From an uncultured Fretibacterium sp. (GTDB lineage: Bacteria > Synergistota > Synergistia > Synergistales > Aminobacteriaceae): a stretch of 5,264 nt of DNA. A model generated the notes under the pieces. It saw nothing but the letters and a program-made list of their open reading frames with translations. It did not search any database and was not told the DNA's origin. Positions 1 to 5,264 of this stretch are shown here, one piece after another. Each line of letters starts with the position of its first letter. Positions within the stretch are counted from its first letter, which is position 1. A program made the translations under genes and the position numbers. The stretch spans positions 1 to 5,264 of the forward strand of contig CAJPSE010000132.1 in the NCBI GenBank assembly GCA_905373185.1, read 5' to 3'.

Positions 1-466
1 CCTGGCTGACGGAGACGATGTTCGCCCAGACCATCTCCCTGGCTCAGATGACGCCGGGGCCGGTTGCCCTGAACTCCGCGACCTTCGTAGGGTACCGCCT
101 GGCGGGTTTCTGGGGCTCGCTCTGGGCCAGTGCGGCCCTCGTGGGGACGCCCATCCTGGTTATTTCGCTCCTCCTGTGGCTTATATCCCGGGCCTCGGAG
201 CGGATGCGGGGCGCATCGAGGCCTTTCAGAGGGCCCTGCGCCCCGCCGTGGCGGGAATGCTCCTGGTGGCCTTTTGGACCCTGGCCCGCCCTCTGGTCCC
301 CAGGGACCTCTCCTCCCTGAGGTCGGCTCTTCCCGGCCTGGTCTTGGTCGGGCTGGTCGCCGTATGCTTCGCCCTGTCCCGGCTCCGCATCTTCCGGGCC
401 TATCCGCAGCTCCTGATCCTGGTCTCGGCGCTGGCCGGGCTTTGTCTGAAGGGACTTTTGTCCTGA
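1..466 (+). pseudogene. chrA: ChrA-family chromate transporter, C-terminal part, frameshifted
   Basis: This is the downstream part of a CHR-domain membrane protein, the family that exports chromate across the inner membrane (true substrate untested here). The open frame enters from the left edge, with the first full codon at 3 (WLTETMFAQ). It carries the family signature QMTPGP followed by NSATFVGYR at about 48-112, then hydrophobic stretches ending in LLLWLISR. Homology then continues in another frame, as RIEAFQRALRPAVAGM and further membrane segments, to the TGA at 464-466. The switch lies near 204-214: one extra G in the four-G run at 208-211 would join the frames as ERM-RGRIEAF. About 154 residues are visible. 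Half-size ChrA proteins usually have roughly 40 more at the N-terminus, which would lie outside the window. The break could be a real inactivating mutation or a sequencing/assembly error. The family call is strong; pseudogene status is uncertain. Confidence 0.85.
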
Positions 467-546
467 GGCGTTTCCCGTTCCGCGCGGCCGGCGAGGGGGC
501 TGGGACGAAAATTGTGGCACTCGCGGGGCATTTTCGGGGTATTTTG

Positions 547-555
547 TGAGATAAT
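547..555 (+). promoter_or_regulatory. Candidate extended -10 promoter for GAPDH gene
   Basis: GATAAT at 550-555 matches the -10 consensus at five of six positions. It is preceded by TG at 547-548 with one base between, the extended -10 arrangement, which can work without a good -35. No convincing -35 box lies 16-18 bases upstream. Transcription would start near 562, giving a leader of about 38 bases before the ATG at 600. The position in the chrA-GAPDH gap fits, but this is motif evidence only. Confidence 0.4.
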
Positions 556-586
556 CGGGACGTATTCCGGGCGGTTCAATCTCACT

Positions 587-593
587 GGAGGTG
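587..593 (+). promoter_or_regulatory. Ribosome binding site of GAPDH gene
   Basis: GGAGGTG lies six bases before the ATG at 600. It overlaps the in-frame GTG at 591, so it rules out that upstream start and fixes translation at 600, which also yields the usual GAPDH N-terminus MATKVAINGLGRIGR. Confidence 0.85.
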
Positions 594-599
594 TTGTTC

Positions 600-1613
600 A
601 TGGCGACGAAGGTGGCAATCAACGGGTTGGGGCGTATCGGGCGCATCGTGCTGCGCAGCTGGGTGGCGCGCAAGTTCAAGGATATCGAGATCGTGGCGTT
701 GAACGATCTGATCCCGCCGGAGGACATGGCGTATTATGTGAAATACGACTCCACGCACGGCAAGGCGCCCTTCGAGGTCAAGGCGGACTCGGAGAGCCTG
801 ATCCTGGACGGGGTTCGCGTCCCCATGTTCGCGGAGAGGGACCCTGCGGCCCTGCCGTGGAAGAAGCTGGGCGTCGATATCGTGATGGAGTGCACGGGGC
901 GCTTCACCAAGAAGCCCGATGCGATGAAGCACGTGGAGGCCGGGGCCAGGCACGTCATCATCAGCGCGCCGGCGGACGGGGTGGACCGGACGATCGTACT
1001 TGGCGTCAACGAGAAGGACTTCGATCCCAAGGCGGATATCGTCGTCTCGAATGCCTCCTGCACGACGAACTCCCTGGCCGCCGTCACCAAGGTGATGCAC
1101 GAGACGTTCGGGATCGAAAACCTGATGGCGACGACCATCCACGCCTACACGTCCACGCAGTTCCTGGTCGATACGCCTCAGAAGGGCGGCGGGCGCAAGG
1201 GGCGCGCGGCCGGGGTCTCCCTTGTGCCCGCCACGACGGGCGCGGCCAAGGCGATGGTTCCCCTGTTCCCGGATCTGAAGGGCAAGATGGACATGATCGC
1301 CGTCCGTGTCCCCACGGTTGATGGATCCTTGACGGATGCCAACTTCCTGCTGAAGAAGACCGTGACGCTCGACGAGGTCAACGGCGCCCTGAAGAAGGCC
1401 GCGGAGGGTCCGCTCAAGGGAATCGTGGAGTTCTGCGGGGAGGAGATCGTCTCCGTCGACATCGTCGGCAACCCTCATTCCAGCATCGTGGACGGCCTGT
1501 CCACAAAGGTCCTGGACGGCAGGATGGTCAAGCTGATGCTCTGGTACGACAACGAGTTCGGCTACTCGAACCGGATGCTGGAGCTTGCGGCCTATATGGG
1601 TGGCAAGGCGTAA
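600..1613 (+). CDS. gap: Type I glyceraldehyde-3-phosphate dehydrogenase, phosphorylating
   Basis: This cytoplasmic enzyme of glycolysis and gluconeogenesis oxidises glyceraldehyde-3-phosphate with phosphate to 1,3-bisphosphoglycerate. The protein has 337 residues, normal for the family. It opens with the Rossmann motif NGLGRIGR (8-15). Asp36, in VALND, is the residue that usually selects NAD over NADP. The catalytic motif SNASCTTN places the nucleophile at Cys154, with catalytic His181 in IHAYT. ATTGAAK (211-217), Arg236 in RVPT and the C-terminal WYDNEFGYSN (315-324, cofactor-binding Asn318) are all present, so the enzyme should be active. The S-loop is unusual: DTPQKGGGRKGRAAG (191-205) replaces the common PHKDLRRARAA form. 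The second cysteine often found in CTTNC is a serine. A TP pair in the loop together with Asp36 suggests NAD preference (inference). The gene stands alone: no phosphoglycerate kinase or triosephosphate isomerase gene follows, and the next gene is convergent. Confidence 0.97.
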   Translation: MATKVAINGLGRIGRIVLRSWVARKFKDIEIVALNDLIPPEDMAYYVKYDSTHGKAPFEVKADSESLILDGVRVPMFAERDPAALPWKKLGVDIVMECTGRFTKKPDAMKHVEAGARHVIISAPADGVDRTIVLGVNEKDFDPKADIVVSNASCTTNSLAAVTKVMHETFGIENLMATTIHAYTSTQFLVDTPQKGGGRKGRAAGVSLVPATTGAAKAMVPLFPDLKGKMDMIAVRVPTVDGSLTDANFLLKKTVTLDEVNGALKKAAEGPLKGIVEFCGEEIVSVDIVGNPHSSIVDGLSTKVLDGRMVKLMLWYDNEFGYSNRMLELAAYMGGKA

Positions 1614-1644
1614 GTTTCAAGGACAATTAATAGTTTGTTTTGAC

Positions 1645-1682
1645 GAAGTGGGAGCGGCCCCGTGTGGGGCCGCTCCCACTTC
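1645..1682. terminator. Perfect 17-bp hairpin between convergent genes
   Basis: GAAGTGGGAGCGGCCCC at 1645-1661 is the exact reverse complement of 1666-1682, with a GTGT loop. It begins 31 bases after the GAPDH stop and ends 28 bases before the permease stop on the opposite strand, so it could serve both genes. Neither side is followed by a T-run, so classical intrinsic termination is not clearly supported. It may instead act as a 3'-end stabilising structure or as a terminator needing other factors. Confidence 0.65.
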
Positions 1683-1710
1683 ATGGAACACGGATAGCTC
1701 GAGCTTGGAA

Positions 1711-3087
1711 TTACAGCAGGAGCAGCGAGAGCCCCCACACGGTGGCCACACCTACGACCCCCTCGATGAGGGTTGCGATGGTCTGCGCCCTGTATGCCGT
1801 TTCGATGTCCATATCCGAGAATTGGGCCACGACCCAGAAGTAGGAGTCGTTGGCGTGGGAGACCACCATCGCGCCGCTTCCAATTGCAAGGGTGGCGAGG
1901 ACGGCGCCCATCGGGGACCCCAGGCCGAGCGAGGACAAAAGAGGGGCCGTGATGGTGGAGGTCGTGATCAGCGCGACGGTCGAGGACCCTTGAGCGGTCT
2001 TGAGGGCCGCGGAGATGATGAAGGGAAGGAATATCCCCAGGTCGAACCGGGCCAGTTGGGCCCCGATGTAATCGCCGACCTTCGTGGCGGCGATGATGGC
2101 CCCCAGGCTTCCGCCCGCGGCCGTGATCATGATGATGGAGGCCCCGTCCCGGACGCCCTTTCTGAGCCAGTAACTCCAGTCCTCATCGCTGTTGACCCCG
2201 CGGAAGGAGGCGAGTGGGATGCAGAGGAGCAGGCCGATGAAGAGGGCGATCATGGGGGTGCCGGCGAAGGTGATCACCGTGTGGAGCATGGATCCCTTAC
2301 CGATGAGTGAGCGGATGACGGGGTAGTTGGCCGCGGAGCTCAGGGCGATCAGGAGAAGGGGCAGGATGAGCGGGGCGAAAGCCTGTCCGGGGGATGGAAG
2401 CCTGAGGTGCCTCTGGAGCAGGGCGTTCCAGTCGTCGCCCTCCGGCATCTCGATCTCCAGTCGGTTTCCGGCCGTGACGGCATAGAGGTATCCGGCCAGC
2501 ATCGCGGGAATGGATACGACGATTCCCCAGAGGATTACGAGCCCAAGGTCCGCCCCCAGGTTCCCCGCGGCGGCGATGGGGCCGGGGGTTGGGGGAACCA
2601 GGGTGTGTGTGGCGTAAAGGCCGGTGGAGAGAGCGATGGCCATGGTCGCCATCCTGGCCCCGCTGCGTCGGGCCATCGAACGGTTGAGGGACGAGAGGAT
2701 GACGAAGCCCGAATCGCAGAAGACCGGGATGGAGACGATCCAGCCGATGATGCTCATGGCCAGGGCTGGACGTTTCTCGCCCACGTGCCGAAGGACGGTG
2801 TCCGCCATGGTGATGGCGCCTCCGCTGCCCTCGAGCACCGCGCCGATGATTGTCCCGAACAGGATGATGACGCCAATGGTGCCGCACGTTCCCCCGAACC
2901 CAGCGGCGATGGTGTCGGTGACCTGGAGGAGGGGCAGCCCCGAGACCAGCCCCATGAAGAGCGCCACGGCAAAGAGGGAGATGAACGGGTGGATCTTGAG
3001 CTTCGATATCATGAAGACCATAACGACGATAGCGGCGGCAAGGAGCAGAAGAAGAGTGGAACCTGTTACCGTGAAACCTGTTGCCAT
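1711..3087 (-). CDS. GntP-family permease (gluconate/organic acid:H+ symporter type)
   Basis: This integral inner-membrane transporter of 458 residues has a normal length for the GntP family, whose members import gluconate and related sugar acids or hydroxy acids, or D-serine (DsdX), with protons. The protein is hydrophobic throughout, consistent with 12 or more membrane segments. Family hallmarks are present in order: the first helix at about 11-27; FGGTCGTIGVIILFGTIIG near 64-82; PVFCDSGFVIL (121-131); LYATHTLVPPTPGPIAAAG (157-175); AQGSSTVA (365-372); and HANDSYFWVV (411-420). A hydrophilic loop (EMPEGDDWNALLQRH and following) divides the two halves. The start ATG is supported by AGAGGTGA six bases upstream. 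No kinase, dehydratase or dehydrogenase for a sugar acid lies beside it, so the substrate cannot be inferred. It is transcribed away from the propeller gene's stop with its own promoter candidate, suggesting independent regulation. I leave the symbol blank because paralogues differ in substrate. Confidence 0.94.
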   Translation of the reverse strand: MATGFTVTGSTLLLLLAAAIVVMVFMISKLKIHPFISLFAVALFMGLVSGLPLLQVTDTIAAGFGGTCGTIGVIILFGTIIGAVLEGSGGAITMADTVLRHVGEKRPALAMSIIGWIVSIPVFCDSGFVILSSLNRSMARRSGARMATMAIALSTGLYATHTLVPPTPGPIAAAGNLGADLGLVILWGIVVSIPAMLAGYLYAVTAGNRLEIEMPEGDDWNALLQRHLRLPSPGQAFAPLILPLLLIALSSAANYPVIRSLIGKGSMLHTVITFAGTPMIALFIGLLLCIPLASFRGVNSDEDWSYWLRKGVRDGASIIMITAAGGSLGAIIAATKVGDYIGAQLARFDLGIFLPFIISAALKTAQGSSTVALITTSTITAPLLSSLGLGSPMGAVLATLAIGSGAMVVSHANDSYFWVVAQFSDMDIETAYRAQTIATLIEGVVGVATVWGLSLLLL

Positions 3088-3093
3088 GGCACA

Positions 3094-3101
3094 TCACCTC
3101 T
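3094..3101 (-). promoter_or_regulatory. Ribosome binding site of GntP-family permease
   Basis: Read on the minus strand, AGAGGTGA lies six bases before the ATG at 3087-3085. This strong Shine-Dalgarno match selects that start. Confidence 0.8.
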
Positions 3102-3144
3102 GTCTCGACAATCTGGTGGATTACGGGGACGCCGACGCCCCACC

Positions 3145-3164
3145 TGCATGGAGAAATGCATGGA
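3145..3164 (-). repeat. Tandem TGCATGGA repeat, possible operator
   Basis: TGCATGGA occurs at 3145-3152 and again at 3157-3164 (minus strand TCCATGCA), separated by four bases, a 12-base period close to one helix turn. The pair lies directly downstream of the permease -10 candidate and over the predicted start of transcription, where a repressor site would block initiation. The repeat is seen directly; the operator role is inference, and no regulator gene is in the window. Confidence 0.4.
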
Positions 3165-3168
3165 TAAA

Positions 3169-3197
3169 ATTGTAGCACGTGCGCTTCCTGTCTGCAA
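3169..3197 (-). promoter_or_regulatory. Candidate promoter of GntP-family permease
   Basis: On the minus strand, TTGCAG (3197-3192) is followed after exactly 17 bases by TACAAT (3174-3169). The -10 box has TGC just before it, an extended -10. The -10 matches five of six consensus positions, while the -35 matches only its TTG. Transcription would begin near 3162, giving a leader of about 75 bases. That leader can form a small hairpin (GGGG 3125-3128 with CCCC 3138-3141) and has no riboswitch that I recognise. Confidence 0.55.
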
Positions 3198-3300
3198 AAA
3201 TGCAAAGATGGGAGCTGCTGTGAATAGAATTCTGATGCTGTTTTCCTGTGTCTCCGAGGGGAGTATGTTGTGCTTGGATTTACAATTTAGCAAGGTGGAA

Positions 3301-3342
3301 TTTCGCCCAAGGGGTTTTCACTCTCCCTCCCCCTGGGCGAAA
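3301..3342 (-). terminator. Hairpin after membrane-propeller gene, probable terminator
   Basis: TTTCGCCCA (3301-3309) pairs with TGGGCGAAA (3334-3342). After one A-C mismatch, GGGG (3311-3314) pairs with CCCC (3329-3332), leaving a 14-base loop. The structure starts 28 bases past the stop of the minus-strand propeller gene and lies well upstream of the permease promoter. Only a short, interrupted T-rich stretch (AAATTCC) follows on the minus strand, so it is at best a weak intrinsic terminator. Confidence 0.5.
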
Positions 3343-3369
3343 CTTTTGGTCCGGGGCGTTTTGTGGAGA

Positions 3370-5034
3370 CTACAGCTTTGCCTGATCCGCACTTGCGATA
3401 AAGAAACCCATGCTGGAAGTCAGTCCAATCGCAAGGGTATCGTTCGTCAGCCACACGACCCTCTGGACATAGATTCCGGGCCACTCGCTGTCGAACTTCA
3501 GGGGAATCAGGCGCGACTCGCCTGTTCCGAGATCGGCGATGCGTACAAGGGTGAGACCTGCCTTCTCTCCCAGTTTTTTCCTGATCTCATTCGGGCCCAC
3601 GAACGCTGCCCGCTTTCCGTCCGGGGAGAGGGAAAAATCGATCCAGCCTCCTTCGGGGGCTGTCAGGAGCATGTTTTCCTTCTGGGTCTCCGGATCGAGC
3701 CCAAGGAGCACGAAATGCCAATCCTCCCCATATTTCCCCCGTGTGCTTGCGAAGAAGCAGAGGCGGTTGTTCTCAAGGGACAGCCGAAAGTCGGCTGTTG
3801 CCCTGTCCTCGTCGTTCATTACCGTTAGAGCCTCGTATTCCTTTGTCCTCAGCTCTTTGCTCTCCCAGGTTCGGGTATCGAACCACAAAAATCGTTCGTC
3901 CTCCATTCTCAGTGTAGCCCAATCCAGCAGGAGCATATGGGAGGCGTCGGGGGAGAAGTACGCGCTCTCCAGGGGCAGGCAGTCGTCGACATCCAAACTG
4001 ACGAGTTTCCGAACGTCCAGCGTCTGTGTGTGGAGGACATACCCCGTACGCGGGTCCACCTCCATGCAGAACAGAGGCCCCCGGGTGTAGTCCCATGCGA
4101 TGAGCAGGCTGTTTCCATCGGGCCGGAAGGCGGCTGAGTGGACCCTCCTCTTTGCTTTCTCGCCTTGAGGAAGGGATACCTCCTGAGGCCACTGTATTGG
4201 AGGCAGCTTGCGGAAGCCGTCGACCTCCAGGACGTTAACGACGCCCTCCTCTCTTTCGAGACTGCCCTCTCCCCCGTATGCGGCCAGATACCTGCCGTCG
4301 AGACTGAAACGCACTCGTGTAGCGCCCATATCTTTACTGTACCAAATACGGCGTTGTTGCCCGACATCCCAGATGGACAGGCTCCATTGGGTTCCTACAG
4401 CCAGCAGCTTCCCGTCCGGCGACGCGCTCAGATCCTGGATATATTTGCCCTTGGCATGCACCTCGTGAATCGGGAGCTGAAACAATTCGAGCGTATTCTG
4501 GCGCAGGTCCACGGCCATGGCGAAGTACGAAAACAGGATCCACAGCGCCATAGCCCCCCGCAGGAGAAGGGGATCTTTCAGGTCGGAGGGTTCTTCGTCC
4601 CGATTGTCCGATTCCTTTTGCAGTTCAGCCAGTCGGCGGATTTTGATGGACATTTTGTAGACCATATAAAGGCAGACTGCGCTCAGAACGACGATGGGAA
4701 GGACCATGATCCCGAAAGGGGAGAATACGTCGCGCAGGTTGGGTATGAGGCGCAGAATGTGCTTCCCTCCTTCAAGCAGGAGGTAAAGAAATACGACGTT
4801 CCAGGGACTGCGGGCAAAACGGGAATAAATCCACACCGACAGAGGCAGGATGCAATAAAGGGTTTTTCCGATAGTAAATCCCCGGATGTGCTGGAGCGCT
4901 CTCTCGAGAGGAGGCAGAAGTCCAATCCACGGCGGAAGATAAAGGATCAGGGTAACGATGAAGTAGCCGAACAGGAGCGCTGAAAAGGAGTTGCGCTCGT
5001 GTTGAAATTCCTCTGCCGATAAATGTGCGTTCAT
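3370..5034 (-). CDS. Polytopic membrane protein with WD40/TolB-like beta-propeller domain, unknown function
   Basis: I do not recognise a named family for this 554-residue protein. The first 180 residues hold five likely membrane helices (about 18-40, 54-73, 79-97, 106-126 and 158-176). The basic segment KMSIKIRRLAELQK (127-140) after helix 4 should be cytoplasmic, which puts the remainder outside the membrane. Residues 198-548 show about seven propeller-like repeats. Key marks are SASPDGKLLAVG then LSIWD (203-223), SLDGRYLAAYGG (244-255), FRPDGNSLLIAWD (303-315), FSPDASHMLLLDW (360-372), FRLSLENNRLCFF (416-428), LSPDGKRAAFVG (469-480) and VWLTNDTLAIGLT (527-539). Such propellers usually bind proteins or ligands; no catalytic motif is evident. 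There is no cleavable signal peptide or lipobox. The start ATG has AAGGAAGGG nine bases upstream. It is a single-gene unit in this window, and its base composition looks less GC-rich than the GAPDH gene. The coding call is firm; the function is unknown. Confidence 0.85.
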   Translation of the reverse strand: MNAHLSAEEFQHERNSFSALLFGYFIVTLILYLPPWIGLLPPLERALQHIRGFTIGKTLYCILPLSVWIYSRFARSPWNVVFLYLLLEGGKHILRLIPNLRDVFSPFGIMVLPIVVLSAVCLYMVYKMSIKIRRLAELQKESDNRDEEPSDLKDPLLLRGAMALWILFSYFAMAVDLRQNTLELFQLPIHEVHAKGKYIQDLSASPDGKLLAVGTQWSLSIWDVGQQRRIWYSKDMGATRVRFSLDGRYLAAYGGEGSLEREEGVVNVLEVDGFRKLPPIQWPQEVSLPQGEKAKRRVHSAAFRPDGNSLLIAWDYTRGPLFCMEVDPRTGYVLHTQTLDVRKLVSLDVDDCLPLESAYFSPDASHMLLLDWATLRMEDERFLWFDTRTWESKELRTKEYEALTVMNDEDRATADFRLSLENNRLCFFASTRGKYGEDWHFVLLGLDPETQKENMLLTAPEGGWIDFSLSPDGKRAAFVGPNEIRKKLGEKAGLTLVRIADLGTGESRLIPLKFDSEWPGIYVQRVVWLTNDTLAIGLTSSMGFFIASADQAKL

Positions 5035-5043
5035 CTTTATCTG

Positions 5044-5052
5044 CCCTTCCTT
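5044..5052 (-). promoter_or_regulatory. Ribosome binding site of membrane-propeller gene
   Basis: On the minus strand AAGGAAGGG ends nine bases before the ATG at 5034-5032, inside a purine-rich leader. The spacing is at the long end of normal. It supports this start over internal methionines, which would remove the first membrane helix. No convincing -10/-35 pair was found further upstream. Confidence 0.6.
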
Positions 5053-5133
5053 TCTTTTTTCCGTGAAGGAGAATTTTTTCGCCCGTTCTATGGAAACGCT
5101 GATTTAATCCATGAAGCCCCCTGATGAAACCCC

Positions 5134-5178
5134 TAAGCGACCCGCTCAACTCGCTTCCGCTCGTTGGCGGTCTGCTTA
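5134..5178. repeat. Long imperfect inverted repeat upstream of membrane-propeller gene
   Basis: TAAGC (5134-5138) pairs with GCTTA (5174-5178). Inside it, GACC pairs with GGTC, GC with GC and CAAC with GTTG, with single-base bulges and a 12-base loop. The result is a hairpin of about 15 pairs. It lies about 100 bases upstream of the propeller gene start in non-coding DNA. It could be part of a dispersed intergenic repeat or a structured upstream element; copy number cannot be judged from one window. Confidence 0.4.
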
Positions 5179-5185
5179 TGTGGTA

Positions 5186-5245
5186 CCCCAGCTTGCCTGT
5201 TTCGAGTAAGAAACTTGCCGGGGCCGCCGCTATCCCCAGAGGGGA
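5186..5245. other. Structured GC-rich non-coding segment
   Basis: Short inverted repeats follow one another: CCCC (5186-5189) with GGGG (5220-5223) enclosing GTTTC (5199-5203) with GAAAC (5210-5214), then TCCCC (5233-5237) with GGGGA (5241-5245) around an AGA loop. CTTGCC also occurs twice, inside the first structure. No reading frame is convincing here. The stacked hairpins suggest a structured RNA or intergenic repeat running towards or past the right edge. I match it to no known RNA family. Confidence 0.3.
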
Positions 5246-5264
5246 GCCTTCCGGCCATCCGCTC

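Noticed and set aside
591..599. Upstream GTG start giving a GAPDH three residues longer
   Set aside because: The GTG lies inside the Shine-Dalgarno sequence itself. The ATG at 600 has ideal spacing and gives the typical N-terminus.
582..1478. A 298-codon minus-strand frame opposite GAPDH
   Set aside because: Its product is rich in Arg, Asp and His without domain signals, as expected from the antisense of a GC-rich gene. GAPDH on the + strand is unambiguous.
2407..3828. A 473-codon open frame on the + strand across the permease and propeller genes
   Set aside because: It is antisense to two well supported genes, spans the intergenic gap between them, and its translation is low-complexity and rich in Gly, Asp and Arg with no recognisable domain. 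Long antisense frames are common in GC-rich DNA.
4138..4983. A 281-codon + strand frame opposite the propeller gene
   Set aside because: It lacks a ribosome binding site and domain features, and lies wholly opposite a frame with clear membrane helices and propeller repeats.
5045..5069. CCTTC and GAAGG pairing that could hide the propeller gene's ribosome binding site
   Set aside because: The stem has only five pairs with a 15-base loop in a purine-rich leader, so chance is the simpler explanation.
1..5264. CRISPR arrays, tRNA or rRNA genes, transposases, phage or toxin-antitoxin genes
   Set aside because: No regularly spaced repeats, tRNA-like folds, rRNA-like stretches or matching protein motifs were seen on either strand.

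Overview
The window is GC-rich bacterial DNA with about four gene loci, all of them metabolic, transport or envelope genes. GC content, the chromate-transporter style and a GntP permease would fit a member of the Synergistota (an oral or gut Fretibacterium-like anaerobe). That assignment is a tentative impression from protein style; no marker gene such as rRNA is present to settle it.

Layout, left to right. (1) 1-466, + strand: the C-terminal part of a half-size ChrA chromate transporter, entering from outside the window. It is split by an apparent one-base deletion in a G run near 208-211. (2) 600-1613, + strand: a complete phosphorylating glyceraldehyde-3-phosphate dehydrogenase. It has a clear ribosome binding site and an extended -10 promoter candidate in the 133-base gap after chrA. 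(3) A perfect 17-bp hairpin at 1645-1682 lies between the convergent GAPDH and permease genes. (4) 1711-3087, - strand: a complete GntP-family permease (gluconate/organic-acid symporter type). It has a good promoter candidate upstream, with a tandem 8-base repeat over the predicted transcription start. (5) 3370-5034, - strand: a 554-residue protein with five predicted membrane helices and a seven-repeat WD40/TolB-like propeller predicted to lie outside the membrane. I do not recognise a named family for it. A hairpin at 3301-3342 follows its stop codon. (6) 5035-5264: about 230 bases without a gene, holding the ribosome binding site of the propeller gene and several inverted repeats that look like a structured intergenic repeat.

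The genes do not form an obvious pathway or operon. GAPDH appears to be a stand-alone glycolytic gene, the permease a separately regulated uptake gene, and the propeller protein a single-gene unit. I found no CRISPR array, tRNA, rRNA, transposase, phage gene or toxin-antitoxin pair. I see no convincing evidence of a new multi-gene system. The best candidates for a second look are the membrane-propeller protein, the frameshifted chrA, the possible operator before the permease gene and the structured right-hand end.
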